A program made the position numbers and the translations under genes. The notes under the pieces are model-generated. The model searched no databases, was not told the DNA's origin, and saw only the letters and a program-made list of their open reading frames with translations. This document shows positions 26,376 through 36,187 of a stretch of DNA of 64,000 nt, piece after piece (within the stretch, counting starts at the first letter, position 1; each line of letters opens with the position of its first letter). The stretch is from Streptacidiphilus jeojiense (GTDB lineage Bacteria; Actinomycetota; Actinomycetes; Streptomycetales; Streptomycetaceae), in NCBI RefSeq assembly GCF_000719095.1, contig NZ_JOEH01000002.1, positions 1 through 64,000 on the forward strand. The letters are read 5' to 3'.

Positions 26376-26462
26376 CGGCTGCGCGGGGCGCCCCGCACTC
26401 TCGGTACCATCATGACCGCAGCACCTGCTGCTCAGGAGATTGCCGAGAGTCAGGAGAGTCCG

Positions 26463-28445
26463 GTGTCGGACGTCCGTGTGGTCATCAGTCGCGAACCCGA
26501 TCGGGAAGAGCGTGTGGTGACGACGGGCACTACGGCGGCGGAGCTGTTCCCCGGCGAGCGCGCCGTCGTCGCCGCCCGCATCGGCGGCGAGCTGCGCGAC
26601 CTGGCCCAGGTGCTGGCCGACGGCGACGAGGTGGAGCCGGTCACCATCGACAGCCCGGACGGCCTGTCGATCCTGCGCCACTCCACCGCGCACGTCATGG
26701 CCCAGGCCGTGCAGGAGATCTTCCCCGAGGCCAAGCTCGGCATCGGCCCGCCGGTCAAGGACGGCTTCTACTACGACTTCGACGTCGAGAGGCCGTTCAC
26801 CCCGGAGGACCTCAAGGCCGTCGAGAAGAAGATGCAGGAGATCCAGAAGCGCGGGCAGCTGTTCTCGCGCCGGGTCACCGACGACGAGTCCGCCCGGGTG
26901 GAGCTGGCCGACGAGCCGTACAAGCTGGAGCTGATCGGCCTCAAGGGCAGTGCCGCGCAGGCCGCCGACGGCGCCGACGCCGAGGTCGGCTCCGGCGAGC
27001 TGACGATCTACGACAACCTGGACGCCAAGACCGGCGAGCTGTGCTGGAAGGACCTCTGCCGCGGTCCGCACCTGCCCAGCACCCGGAACATCCCGGCGTT
27101 CAAGCTGATGCGCTCGGCCGCCGCCTACTGGCGCGGCAGCGAGAAGAACCCGCAGCTGCAGCGGATCTACGGCACCGCGTGGCCGACCAAGGACGAGCTC
27201 AAGGCGTACCTCGACTTCCTGGTCGAGGCCGAGAAGCGGGACCACCGCAAGCTCGGCGCCGAGCTGGACCTCTTCTCCTTCCCCGACGAGCTGGGCCCCG
27301 GCCTCGCGGTCTTCCACCCCAGGGGCGGGGTGATCCGCAAGGAGATGGAGCAGTACTCGCGCCGGCGGCACGAGGACTCCGGCTACGAGTTCGTGAACAC
27401 CCCGCACATCTCCAAGGAGCACCTCTTCGAGACCTCGGGGCACCTGCCGAACTACGCGGACGGGATGTTCCCGCCCATGGAGTTCGACGGGCAGAACTAC
27501 CGCCTCAAGGCCATGAACTGCCCGATGCACAACCTGATCTTCAAGGCCCGGGGCCGTTCCTACCGTGAACTGCCGCTGCGGCTCTTCGAGTTCGGGACGG
27601 TGTACCGGTACGAGAAGTCCGGTGTGGTGCACGGGCTGACCCGCTCGCGCGGCTTCACCCAGGACGACTCGCACATCTACTGCACCAAGGACCAGATGCC
27701 CGGGGAGCTCGACTCGCTCCTCACCTTCGTGCTGGACCTGCTGCGCGACTACGGGCTGACCGACTTCGAGCTGGAGCTGTCCACCCGCGACCCCGAGTCC
27801 GACAAGTTCATCGGCGAGGACGCGGAGTGGGAGGAGGCCACCGAGGCGCTGCGGGTGGCCGCCGAGAAGCAGGGTCTTCCGCTGGTCGCCGATCCCGGTG
27901 GCGCGGCCTACTACGGGCCGAAGATCTCGGTCCAGGTCAAGGACGCCATCGGCCGGTCCTGGCAGATGTCGACCATCCAGGTCGACTTCCAGCAGCCGAA
28001 GCGGTTCGGCCTGGAGTACACCGCCGCGGACGGTTCGCGGCAGCAGCCGGTGATGATCCACCGGGCGCTGTTCGGCAGCATCGAGCGCTTCTTCGGAGTG
28101 CTCCTGGAGCACTACGCCGGCGCGTTCCCGGCGTGGCTGGCGCCGGTCCAGGCGGTCGGCATCCCGATCGGCGACGCCCACGTCGAGTACCTCGAGGAGT
28201 TCGCCGCCGAGGCGAGGGCCAAGGGGCTGCGGGTCGAGGTGGACGCCTCCAGCGACCGGATGCAGAAGAAGATCCGCAACCAGCAGAAGCTGAAGGTCCC
28301 CTTCATGGTGATCGTCGGCGACGACGACATGGCCGCCGGCACCGTCTCCTTCCGCTACCGCAACGGCGAGCAGAAGAACGGCATCCCGCGGGCCGAGGCG
28401 CTGGCCGAGATCCTCGACGCGGTGGAGCGCCGGATCCAGGTGTGA
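26463..28445 (+). CDS. thrS: threonine-tRNA ligase
   Basis: Charges tRNA-Thr with threonine. 660 residues from the GTG at 26463, which has AGGAG 6 bases upstream; an ATG at 26412 has no ribosome site. Domains: TGS (about 1-65), the editing/SAD domain with HSTAH (73-77), class II catalytic core with the zinc-binding CPMH segment and [20 protein letters not shown] (motif 2 region), and the C-terminal anticodon-binding domain (about 555-660). A strong terminator follows. No T-box leader is visible. Confidence 0.97.
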   Translation: MSDVRVVISREPDREERVVTTGTTAAELFPGERAVVAARIGGELRDLAQVLADGDEVEPVTIDSPDGLSILRHSTAHVMAQAVQEIFPEAKLGIGPPVKDGFYYDFDVERPFTPEDLKAVEKKMQEIQKRGQLFSRRVTDDESARVELADEPYKLELIGLKGSAAQAADGADAEVGSGELTIYDNLDAKTGELCWKDLCRGPHLPSTRNIPAFKLMRSAAAYWRGSEKNPQLQRIYGTAWPTKDELKAYLDFLVEAEKRDHRKLGAELDLFSFPDELGPGLAVFHPRGGVIRKEMEQYSRRRHEDSGYEFVNTPHISKEHLFETSGHLPNYADGMFPPMEFDGQNYRLKAMNCPMHNLIFKARGRSYRELPLRLFEFGTVYRYEKSGVVHGLTRSRGFTQDDSHIYCTKDQMPGELDSLLTFVLDLLRDYGLTDFELELSTRDPESDKFIGEDAEWEEATEALRVAAEKQGLPLVADPGGAAYYGPKISVQVKDAIGRSWQMSTIQVDFQQPKRFGLEYTAADGSRQQPVMIHRALFGSIERFFGVLLEHYAGAFPAWLAPVQAVGIPIGDAHVEYLEEFAAEARAKGLRVEVDASSDRMQKKIRNQQKLKVPFMVIVGDDDMAAGTVSFRYRNGEQKNGIPRAEALAEILDAVERRIQV

Positions 28446-28449
28446 GCCT

Positions 28450-28490
28450 GTGCCGGGGGGCGTGTTCAGGGTGAGCCCGCCCCCCGGCAC
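28450..28490 (+). terminator. terminator of thrS
   Basis: Perfect 13-bp GC stem (28450-28462 with 28478-28490) and a 15-base loop, 5 bases after the stop. It separates thrS from the HIT gene. Confidence 0.8.
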
Positions 28491-28505
28491 CTGCGCGTCA
28501 GCGCC

Positions 28506-28511
28506 TATGCT
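28506..28511 (+). promoter_or_regulatory. -10 box of a probable leaderless promoter for the HIT gene
   Basis: TATGCT ends 7 bases before the A of the ATG at 28519, where a transcript would begin. No Shine-Dalgarno sequence precedes that ATG, which fits leaderless translation. No clear -35 box. Confidence 0.45.
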
Positions 28512-28518
28512 GATCGCT

Positions 28519-29067
28519 ATGACGACGGAGCCGGAGCAGCAGAACGGGGCGGGCGAGCCGGACGCTTTCGGCCGCCTGTGGACCCCTCACCGGATGGCCT
28601 ACATCAAGGGTGAGAACAAGCCGACCGGCCCCGAGCCCGCCGACGGCTGCCCGTTCTGCGCGATCCCGGCGATGTCGGACGAGGACGGGCTGATCCTGCG
28701 TCGGATGGACCACGCCTACGCGGTGCTGAACCTGTACCCGTACAACTCCGGCCATCTGATGGCGGTGCCGTACCGGCACGTCGCCGACTACACGGACCTC
28801 ACGCCGGAGGAGACCGCGGACGTCGCCGCGCTCACCAAGCAGGCGATGACCGCGCTGCGGGCCGCCTCCGGCGCGCACGGCTTCAACCTGGGCATGAACC
28901 AGGGCTCGGTGGCCGGCGCCGGCATCGCCGCGCACCTGCACCAGCACGTGGTGCCCCGCTGGGGCGGGGACACCAACTTCATGCCGGTGATCGGCCAGAC
29001 CCGGGTGCTGCCGCAACTCCTCGCGGACACCCGGAAGGTGATCGCCGACGCCTGGCCGGAGGACTGA
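28519..29067 (+). CDS. HIT-family nucleotide hydrolase/phosphorylase (Ap4A phosphorylase-like)
   Basis: 182 residues. The histidine triad HLHQHVV has His139, His141 and His143; a zinc-type pair C44-P-F-C47 and the GHLMAVPYRH segment complete the HIT fold. The mycobacterial gene in the same place, Rv2613c next to thrS, is reported to be an Ap4A phosphorylase, so a role in breaking down diadenosine tetraphosphate made by aminoacyl-tRNA ligases is likely. The start at 28519 lacks a ribosome site and is probably read from a leaderless mRNA. Confidence 0.88.
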   Translation: MTTEPEQQNGAGEPDAFGRLWTPHRMAYIKGENKPTGPEPADGCPFCAIPAMSDEDGLILRRMDHAYAVLNLYPYNSGHLMAVPYRHVADYTDLTPEETADVAALTKQAMTALRAASGAHGFNLGMNQGSVAGAGIAAHLHQHVVPRWGGDTNFMPVIGQTRVLPQLLADTRKVIADAWPED

Positions 29068-29095
29068 CCCGGGGGACGGGAACGGCGGGCGGCGG

Positions 29096-30709
29096 TCAGT
29101 CGGCGTCGTAGACGTCGGCCTTGGAGGCCCGTGCGCCCTGGACCTCGCCGCCGAGCATGCCGGCCCGGTTGCCGAAGCGCTCCACCTCGACGTCGTGGTC
29201 CTCCAGGAACTCCATGGTCGCCTTGTGCACGGTGCGCAGCACCGGGGTGGCGACCCGGAGGGCGTCGTCGGCCATGAAGCGGTCGCTCCACGGGCGGACC
29301 GCCCAGGCGTGCCGCAGGCCGAAGGGCTCCGGGAGTTTGAGGGTGCCGCCGAGCCAGTCCAGGATCGGCTCGCCCCAGGGCCAGGTGAACGGGGCGCGCA
29401 GGGTGAGCCGGACCACCTCGTCGGCGGCGACTATCGGCAGCTGCTTGGTGCGCTCCTCCCAGGGCCGGCCGGGCCTGGGCACCTGGATCTCGGCCCGGGA
29501 GGCCTTCTTGTTGAACATCGGCGCCATCGGGCCCAGTGCGTGGCCGGTGACCTCGACCCGCAGGGTGTGGTGCAGCAGGGTGACGGTGACCAGCAGCGTC
29601 ACCACCAACTGACCGCCCCACAGCACGAACTGGGTGCCCAGGTAGTGCCGGGGCCCGCGGCCGAACTGCTGCTTGTTGGCGAGGCTGGTCATGGCCGAGT
29701 TGCGGTAGCGGTAGCCGTCCATGTCGGCGTTGGAGGGGCGGCTGATCTCGTCGGCGCCCTCCGGTATCGACATGACCATCCAATGGGTGACCCGCATGTC
29801 GGGGATGCCGTTCTCGGCCGGCATGGTCGACCTGGACATCTCCCTGAGCCGGTCCTCGATCCGCCGCAGCACGTCCCAGGGGTGGAAGGTGCGGATCTCG
29901 GCGATGCCCTCCGCCGGGTCGATCTGCTCGGCCATGTGCCAGGAGCCCCAGCGCTTGCCCAGGCCGAGGATGCCCTTGGTCCCGGCGTACTGCAGCACGT
30001 TGGTCTCCTGCTCGGCCTCCAGCAGCTCCAGGGCCTTCTTGAGCTCCTCGGCCCTGGTGTCCTGCGGGCCCATCGGCACGATCTCCGGGACCACCGGGCC
30101 CAGGCCGCTGCCGTCCAGCACCTCGTTCCAGCGCAGCCGCAGCTGGTCGGCGGTGCGCCGGCAGATCCGGAAGGCGACGAACCAGCCGAGCACCGGGACC
30201 AGCATCATCACCCGGACGTAGAGCCCGACCCAGCCGGAGGCGAACGGCCGGAGCAGCAGCAGGACGGCGAGCAGCGCGGCCACGGTGAGGGCGACGCCGC
30301 CGTACAGGGAGCGCCGCTCGGGGGTGCTGAGGTCGCGGATCTTGAAGGCCGCCAGCCAGATCAGCGTGCCGGGCAGGAAGAGCAGCCCGAACACCACCGC
30401 GACCCCGGTGAGCCTGCGGTCGCGTTCATGGCGGATCTTCTCCGCTTCCAGGCAGTGTTCGACCACCCGGCGCGGATCGGCGCCGTAGGAGGGGACGAGG
30501 GGTTTGCGGGTTTTGCCGGTGGTGCGCTTGACCACCGCGCGGCAGAAGGCCTCGCCTATGGTGGGGACGAAGAGCCCGTGCCGCCCTTCCTTGTGGCTGA
30601 CGCTCTCCACGCTGTCGGTCAGGCCGGTGAGCGGCCCGTCCCGGTAGGCGAGGGACGAGAGTGACTCGGTGGCCGCGAAGTTGAGCGATTCGCGTGGGAC
30701 GTCCGGCAC
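29096..30709 (-). CDS. large membrane protein of unknown function
   Basis: 537 residues. Three hydrophobic helices lie close together at about 101-122, 136-154 and 161-181, then a cytosol-type region of about 170 residues with charged helices (AEELKKALELLEAEQETN), a fourth helix at about 358-382, and a C-terminal part of 150 residues. No signature I can name. The helix count puts the middle region and both ends on defined sides, probably as a scaffold rather than a transporter. It lies on the minus strand with the EF-G-like gene, breaking the usual thrS-HIT-pgsA run. Confidence 0.75.
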   Translation of the reverse strand: MPDVPRESLNFAATESLSSLAYRDGPLTGLTDSVESVSHKEGRHGLFVPTIGEAFCRAVVKRTTGKTRKPLVPSYGADPRRVVEHCLEAEKIRHERDRRLTGVAVVFGLLFLPGTLIWLAAFKIRDLSTPERRSLYGGVALTVAALLAVLLLLRPFASGWVGLYVRVMMLVPVLGWFVAFRICRRTADQLRLRWNEVLDGSGLGPVVPEIVPMGPQDTRAEELKKALELLEAEQETNVLQYAGTKGILGLGKRWGSWHMAEQIDPAEGIAEIRTFHPWDVLRRIEDRLREMSRSTMPAENGIPDMRVTHWMVMSIPEGADEISRPSNADMDGYRYRNSAMTSLANKQQFGRGPRHYLGTQFVLWGGQLVVTLLVTVTLLHHTLRVEVTGHALGPMAPMFNKKASRAEIQVPRPGRPWEERTKQLPIVAADEVVRLTLRAPFTWPWGEPILDWLGGTLKLPEPFGLRHAWAVRPWSDRFMADDALRVATPVLRTVHKATMEFLEDHDVEVERFGNRAGMLGGEVQGARASKADVYDAD

Positions 30710-30846
30710 TGTGGTCCCCTCCCGACAGCCGTATCAACCAGTGTTCCCCGAGCCCGACTGATCATCCGTCCATCCTCTGAGCGGATGTCAGCAGGCCCGG
30801 CTGTCAGCGTATCGTCGCCGATCATCGCCCGTCAGGCCTTTGCGGA

Positions 30847-33057
30847 TCACCCCTGCGACTCGGCCAGCGCCCTGGCCGCCACCGCCTCCGGCATGGCCTC
30901 GTGGCGGACGTAGGCGCGGGTGAAGTCGCCCGCGCCGTGGGACAGCGAGCGCAGGTCCACGGCGTACCTGACGATCTCCAACTCCGGTACCTCGGCCCGC
31001 ACCAGGGTCCGTCCGGTGCCCACCGGCTCGGTGCCCTGGACCCGGCCGCGGCGGCTGGAGAGGTCGCTGAGCACCGCGCCCACGTACTCGTCCGGGACCA
31101 GCACCCGGACCTCGGCGACGGGTTCCAGCAGCCGCACGCCGGCGGTGCTGGCGGCGTCGCGCAGGGCGAGCGCGCCGGCGGTCTGGAAGGCGGCGTCGGA
31201 GGAGTCCACCGAGTGCGCCTTGCCGTCGACCAGGGTGACCCTGACGTCGACGACGGGGAAGCCGGCGCTGACCCCGCGCAGCAGTTGGGCCCGGACGCCC
31301 TTCTCCACCGAGGGGATGAACTGCCGCGGCACCGCGCCGCCGACGACCCGGTCGACGAACTCGAAGCCGCTGCCCGGCGGCAGCGGCTCCACGTCGATCT
31401 CGCAGATGGCGAACTGGCCGTGGCCGCCGGACTGCTTGACGTGCCGTCCGCGGCCGTGGCCGGTCCCGGCGAAGGTCTCCCGCAGCGGGACGGTGTAGGG
31501 GACCGGGTCGACCTGCACGCCGTAGCGGCTGCGCAGCCGCTCCAGCAGCACGTCGGCGTGGGCCTCGCCGAGGCACCACAGCACCAACTGGTGGGTGTCC
31601 GGGTTCTGTTCGAGCCGCAGGGTGGGGTCCTCGGCGGTGATCCGGCCCAGGCTCTGCGAGAGTTTGTCCTCGTCGGCCTTGCTGTGCGCCTCCACCGCGA
31701 CCGGCAGCAGCGGGTCGGGCATCGCCCAGGGCGCCACCAGCAGCGGGTCGGCGGGGGCGGAGAGGGTGTCGCCGGTCTGCGCCGAGCCGAGTTTGGCGAT
31801 GCAGACGATGTCCCCGGCGACGGCCTGGTCGACGCTGCGCTGGGTGCGGCCGAAGGGGGAGGAGAGCGACCCCACCCGCTCGTCGGTGTCGTGGTCGTCG
31901 GTGCCGCGGTCGGCCAGACCGTGGCCGGAGACGTGGACCGGCTGGTCCGGGCGCAGCGTGCCGGAGAAGACCCGGACCAGGCTGAGCCTGCCGACGTAGG
32001 GGTCGCCGCTGGTCTTGACCACCTCGGCGGCCAGCGGGCCCTCCGGGTCGCAGGCCAGCGCCGGACGGGGGCGGCCCTCGGGGGTGGTGGCCGGCGGCGG
32101 CAGGTGCTCGGCGGGGGAGGGGAAGGCGGAGCTGACGAGCTCCAGCAGCTCGGCGCTGCCCAGACCGGCCCGGGAGCCCTCGACCGGCAGGGCGGAGGCC
32201 AGCACGGGGTGGAAGGCGCCGCGGGCGACGGCCCGCTCCAGGTCGTCGATCAGGGTCTTGGTGTCCACGGTTTCGCCGGAGAGGTAGCGGTCCATCAGGG
32301 CCTCGTCCTCACTCTCCGCGATGACGGCCTCGATCAGCCGGTCCCTGGCCTCGGCGGCGGTCTCGACCAGGGCCCGGTCGGGGGTGTGCTCGGTGCGCTG
32401 TCCGCTGCCGTAGTCGTAGCAGCTGCCGCTGAGCAGGCCGAGCAGTCCGGAGATCCTGGGGTTGCCGTCGGGGCCGGCCGGGCCGCGGTTCAGCGGCAGG
32501 TAGAGCGGCAGCACCGCCTCCGGGTTGTCCCCGCCGAAGGCATCCCGGCACAGCTCGACGGTGGCGTTGAAGTCGGCCTGCGGGGCGTCCAGCTTGGTGA
32601 CGACCAGGGCGCGGGGCATGGCGACGGCGGCGCACTCCTCCCACAGCATCCTGGTGGCGCCGTCGATGCCGTCGGTGGCGGGGACGACGAACAGCGCGGC
32701 GTCGGCGGCCCGCAGCCCGGCCCGCAGCTCGCCGACGAAGTCGGCGTAGCCGGGGGTGTCCAGCAGGTTGATCCGCACTCCGGCGTGCACCAGCGGGACC
32801 AGCGAGAGCTGGACCGAGCGCTGCTGGCGGTGCTCGATCTCGTCGTAGTCGGAGACGGTGGTGCCGTCCTGGACGCGTCCTGCGCGGGTCAGCGCGCCGG
32901 TGGCGAGGGCGAGGGTCTCGGCGAGGGTGGTCTTCCCGGCCCCGCTGTGGCCGACCAGCACGACGTTGCGGATCAGATCCGGCCGGCTGCGCTGGTACTG
33001 GTCGGCCGCCGTACCCCTGCCGGGGCCTCCCGGTGCCGCTGTCGTCCTGTCACCCAT
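30847..33057 (-). CDS. elongation factor G-like GTPase (EF-G2 type)
   Basis: 736 residues with the five-domain EF-G layout. G1 is GHSGAGKT (36-43), G3 DTPGYADF, G4 reads TKLD rather than NKCD, and the switch I region has RQQRSVQ in place of the RGITI found in true EF-G. These changes match the second EF-G-like family of actinobacteria, which is not the main translocase and lacks a settled role; a TetM-like or ribosome-rescue role is possible. The gene is not next to rpsL-rpsG-tuf, which also argues against the main fusA. Confidence 0.88.
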   Translation of the reverse strand: MGDRTTAAPGGPGRGTAADQYQRSRPDLIRNVVLVGHSGAGKTTLAETLALATGALTRAGRVQDGTTVSDYDEIEHRQQRSVQLSLVPLVHAGVRINLLDTPGYADFVGELRAGLRAADAALFVVPATDGIDGATRMLWEECAAVAMPRALVVTKLDAPQADFNATVELCRDAFGGDNPEAVLPLYLPLNRGPAGPDGNPRISGLLGLLSGSCYDYGSGQRTEHTPDRALVETAAEARDRLIEAVIAESEDEALMDRYLSGETVDTKTLIDDLERAVARGAFHPVLASALPVEGSRAGLGSAELLELVSSAFPSPAEHLPPPATTPEGRPRPALACDPEGPLAAEVVKTSGDPYVGRLSLVRVFSGTLRPDQPVHVSGHGLADRGTDDHDTDERVGSLSSPFGRTQRSVDQAVAGDIVCIAKLGSAQTGDTLSAPADPLLVAPWAMPDPLLPVAVEAHSKADEDKLSQSLGRITAEDPTLRLEQNPDTHQLVLWCLGEAHADVLLERLRSRYGVQVDPVPYTVPLRETFAGTGHGRGRHVKQSGGHGQFAICEIDVEPLPPGSGFEFVDRVVGGAVPRQFIPSVEKGVRAQLLRGVSAGFPVVDVRVTLVDGKAHSVDSSDAAFQTAGALALRDAASTAGVRLLEPVAEVRVLVPDEYVGAVLSDLSSRRGRVQGTEPVGTGRTLVRAEVPELEIVRYAVDLRSLSHGAGDFTRAYVRHEAMPEAVAARALAESQG

Positions 33058-33365
33058 CGCGCTCTCCTAACGCCGGACGTGCCAGTTGCTGGACGTGACC
33101 TCCTGAAGTACCTGCCGCGGGCACCGCGTTGCGTTGACTGAGGGTCACCCGCGGTGATGGTGAGCTTGGCACCGCAACCGGCCGAGGTCCATAGCTCCCG
33201 CACGGGCGGCGTGCCCGCGCCCGGCGCGCGGACCGCGCCCGGATAGCATGGGCCAGCCCGCCGGGGGCCGCGGTGAGAGCGCCGTCCCGGAACGGCCGGA
33301 CACCGGCCGGACCAGCGCCGGACCAGAGCCGGAACTTCAGTCAGATCGGAGCGGTCGGAAGGCCC
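33058..33365. other. 308-base divergent region between the EF-G-like gene and pgsA
   Basis: No gene seen. It should hold the promoters for the minus-strand EF-G-like/membrane protein pair and for the pgsA operon. TTGACT at 33134-33139 could be a -35 box but has no good partner. Confidence 0.4.
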
Positions 33366-34016
33366 ATGCTCAACAAATACGCGCGAGCTTTCTTCACGCG
33401 GGTGCTCACCCCCTTTGCGTCGTTCCTGCTGCGCATCGGTGTCAGCCCGGACATGGTCACCCTGGTGGGCACGGCCGGGGTGGTCGCCGGAGCGCTGGTG
33501 TTCTTCCCCCAGGGCAGCTTCTTCTGGGGCACCATCGTGATCACCGCCTTTGTCTTCTCCGACCTGGTCGACGGCAACATGGCCCGCCAGGCGGGCAGCT
33601 CCAGCGTCTGGGGCGCGTTCCTGGACTCCACCCTGGACCGGGTCGCGGACTCGGCGGTCTTCGCCGGTATCGCCCTGTGGTACGCCGGCGGCGGTGACAA
33701 CCTGCTGCTCTGCTCGGTGGCGCTGTTCTGCCTGGCCAGCGGGCAGGTGGTGTCCTACACCAAGGCGCGGGCCGAGAGCCTGGGCCTGAAGTGCGACGTC
33801 TCCGGCCTGGTCGAGCGGGCCGAGCGGCTGGTGGTGACCCTGGTCGCGGCCGGGCTCGCCGGGCTGCACGGCTTCGGGGTGCCCTACATCGACTGGCTGC
33901 TTCCGATCGCCCTGTGGCTGATCGCGGTGGGTAGTCTGATCACCGCACTGCAGCGCATCCTGACGGTGCGCCGCGAGGCCGCCGAGGCGATCGCGGCCGG
34001 GGGAGGGCAGTTGTGA
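33366..34016 (+). CDS. pgsA: CDP-alcohol phosphatidyltransferase, phosphatidylinositol phosphate synthase type
   Basis: 216 residues with about six membrane helices. The CDP-alcohol signature D66-x2-D69-G70-x2-A73-R74-x8-G83-x3-D87-x3-D91 is complete. In mycobacteria the gene in this operon makes phosphatidylinositol phosphate from CDP-diacylglycerol and inositol phosphate, the first step to PIMs. The ATG at 33366 has GGAAGG before it. The gene overlaps the next one by 4 bases. Confidence 0.92.
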   Translation: MLNKYARAFFTRVLTPFASFLLRIGVSPDMVTLVGTAGVVAGALVFFPQGSFFWGTIVITAFVFSDLVDGNMARQAGSSSVWGAFLDSTLDRVADSAVFAGIALWYAGGGDNLLLCSVALFCLASGQVVSYTKARAESLGLKCDVSGLVERAERLVVTLVAAGLAGLHGFGVPYIDWLLPIALWLIAVGSLITALQRILTVRREAAEAIAAGGGQL

Positions 34017-34957
34017 GCGGACTCAGCGACCAGGTGACGTACGGCGCCTACGCGGCGGGCTGGGGGGCGGTGAAGCGGCTGCCCGAGTCGGTGGCGAACG
34101 GGCTGTTCCGGCGGATCGCGGACCTGGCCTGGAAGCGCCGCGGCAAGGGCGTGCTGCGGCTGGAGTCCAATCTGCGCCGGGTCCGCCCGGAGGCGACCGA
34201 GGCCGAGATCGCCGAGCTGGGCCGGCTGGGGATGCGCAACTACCTGCGCTACTGGTGCGAGTCGTTCCGGATGCCGGTGTGGAGCCGGGAGCGGATCGCC
34301 GCCTCCTTCGAGCCGGAGTTCGTCGAGCGGCTGGACGAGGCCATGGCGTCCGGCCGCGGGGCGGTGCTGGCGCTGCCGCACATGGGCAACTGGGATCTGG
34401 CCGGGGCCTGGGTGGTGGTGCGCGGCTACCCGTTCAGCACCGTCGCCGAGCGGCTGAAGCCGGAGAAGCTGTACGACCGCTTCGTGGCCTACCGCGAGGG
34501 CCTGGGGATGGAGGTGCTGCCGCTGACCGGCGGCGCCAACACCCTGGCCACGCTCGCCAAGCGGCTGCGGGCCGGCGGGCTGGTGTGCCTGGTCGGCGAC
34601 CGCGACCTGTCCGCCTCCGGCGTCGACGTCAGCTTCATGGGCGAGGCGGCGCGGATGCCGGCCGGGCCCGCGGTGCTGGCGGCGCAGACCGGGGCGGCGC
34701 TGCTGCCGGTGACCCTCTGGTACGACGGCACCCCGGTGATGAAGGGCCGGGTGCACGAGGAGGTGCCGGTCCCGGCGGAGGGCAGCAAGCGGGAGAAGGC
34801 CGCGGCGATGACGCAGGCGCTCGCGGACGTGTGGTCCGAGGGGGTGCGCGAGCACCCGGGGGACTGGCACATGCTGCAGCGCTTCTGGCTGGCGGACCTC
34901 GACCCGGCCCGGGCCCCGGCCGCGGTCGGGCAGCCGACGGCGGAGGCTTCCCGGTGA
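34013..34957 (+). CDS. phosphatidylinositol mannoside acyltransferase (PatA-like, HtrB/LpxL fold)
   Basis: 314 residues, GTG start overlapping the pgsA stop (GTGA), so the two are translationally coupled. The catalytic H123-M-G-N-W-D128 box and the GDRDLSASGVDVSFMG segment mark the LpxL/HtrB acyltransferase family. In mycobacteria PatA adds an acyl chain to the mannose of PIM1. Its place between pgsA and pimA supports the same role here. Confidence 0.92.
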   Translation: MSGLSDQVTYGAYAAGWGAVKRLPESVANGLFRRIADLAWKRRGKGVLRLESNLRRVRPEATEAEIAELGRLGMRNYLRYWCESFRMPVWSRERIAASFEPEFVERLDEAMASGRGAVLALPHMGNWDLAGAWVVVRGYPFSTVAERLKPEKLYDRFVAYREGLGMEVLPLTGGANTLATLAKRLRAGGLVCLVGDRDLSASGVDVSFMGEAARMPAGPAVLAAQTGAALLPVTLWYDGTPVMKGRVHEEVPVPAEGSKREKAAAMTQALADVWSEGVREHPGDWHMLQRFWLADLDPARAPAAVGQPTAEASR

Positions 34958-36135
34958 GGATCGGAATCGTCTGCCCCTACGCCTGGGACGTCCCCGGCGG
35001 GGTGCAGTTCCACGTCAGGGACCTGGCCGAGCACCTGATCCGGCTGGGCCACGAGGTCTCGGTGCTGGCCCCGGCCGACGACGACACCCCGGTGCCGCCG
35101 TACGTGGTCCCGGCCGGACGCGCCGTCCCGGTCCCCTACAACGGCTCGGTGGCCCGGCTGACCTTCGGCTTCCTCTCCGCCGCCCGGGTCCGCCGCTGGC
35201 TGCACGAGGGCGCCTTCGACGTGCTGCACATCCACGAGCCGGTGGCGCCGAGCCTGTCGCTGCTGGCCTGCTGGGCCGCCAGCGGCCCGATCGTGGCGAC
35301 CTTCCACACCTCCAACCCGCGGTCCCGGGTGATGGTCGCCGCCGAGCCGATCGTGCAGCCGGCGCTGGAGAAGATCAGCGCCCGGATCGCGGTCAGTGAG
35401 TACGCCCGGCGCACCCTGGTCGAGCACTTCGGCGGGGACGCCGTGGTCATCCCCAACGGCGTCGACGTCGGCTTCTTCGCCCGCGCCGAGCCGCGTCCCG
35501 AGTGGAGCGGCGCGGACGTCCCCGACGGCGGCACCATCGGCTTCGTGGGCCGGATCAACGAGCCGCGCAAGGGCCTGCCGACGTTGCTGGAGGCGCTGCC
35601 CCGGATCCTGGCCGCCCGCCCGGGGGTGCGGCTGCTGGTGGCCGGCCGGGGCGACGAGGAGGAGGCGGTCAAGGGCCTGCCCGCCGAGGTCCGGGCCAGG
35701 ATCGAGTTCCTCGGCATGGTCAGCGACGAGGAGAAGGCGGCGCTGCTGCGCAGCGTGGACCTCTACGTCGCGCCCAACACCGGCGGCGAGAGCTTCGGCA
35801 TCATCCTGGTCGAGGCGATGTCCGCGAACGCGCCGGTGCTGGCCAGCGACCTGGACGCGTTCCGGCAGGTGCTGGACGGCGGCGCGGCCGGGGAGCTGTT
35901 CCCGGTCGAGGACGCGGAGGCGCTGGCGGACGCTGCGGTCCGGCTGCTGGGCGACCCGGAGCGGCTCGCCGAGCTGCGCGAGGCCGGCTCGCGGCACGTC
36001 CGCCGCTTCGACTGGGAGACCGTCGCGGCCGACATCCTCTCCGTCTACGAGACGGTCACCACCGGTGCCGCCGCGATAGTCGGCGAGGACCCGGGCGGCG
36101 GCTGGCGGGCCCGGCTGGGCCTGGCCCGGGACTGA
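34954..36135 (+). CDS. pimA: phosphatidylinositol alpha-mannosyltransferase
   Basis: GT-B glycosyltransferase of family 4, 393 residues; the GTG at 34954 overlaps the upstream stop. GGVQFHVRDLA at about 14-24 is the N-terminal donor/acceptor loop, and the E-x7-E motif is in GESFGIILVEAMS (about 286-298). Transfers mannose from GDP-mannose to the inositol of phosphatidylinositol on the inner face of the membrane. It follows pgsA and the acyltransferase as one operon. Confidence 0.93.
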   Translation: MRIGIVCPYAWDVPGGVQFHVRDLAEHLIRLGHEVSVLAPADDDTPVPPYVVPAGRAVPVPYNGSVARLTFGFLSAARVRRWLHEGAFDVLHIHEPVAPSLSLLACWAASGPIVATFHTSNPRSRVMVAAEPIVQPALEKISARIAVSEYARRTLVEHFGGDAVVIPNGVDVGFFARAEPRPEWSGADVPDGGTIGFVGRINEPRKGLPTLLEALPRILAARPGVRLLVAGRGDEEEAVKGLPAEVRARIEFLGMVSDEEKAALLRSVDLYVAPNTGGESFGIILVEAMSANAPVLASDLDAFRQVLDGGAAGELFPVEDAEALADAAVRLLGDPERLAELREAGSRHVRRFDWETVAADILSVYETVTTGAAAIVGEDPGGGWRARLGLARD

Positions 36136-36187
36136 GGAGCCGGGGAGCGGACCGGGCGACCGGTCCGAACCTCTACAGTGACCCTTC

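Noticed and set aside
25050..28490. An 1146-codon open frame on the minus strand across thrS
   Set aside because: Same artefact: shadow of thrS and the upstream gene, with no recognisable protein features.
30847..33057. Main translation factor EF-G (fusA) or a TetM-type resistance gene
   Set aside because: Switch I and G4 differ from true EF-G, and no rpsL/rpsG/tuf neighbours; no sign of transfer or resistance context.
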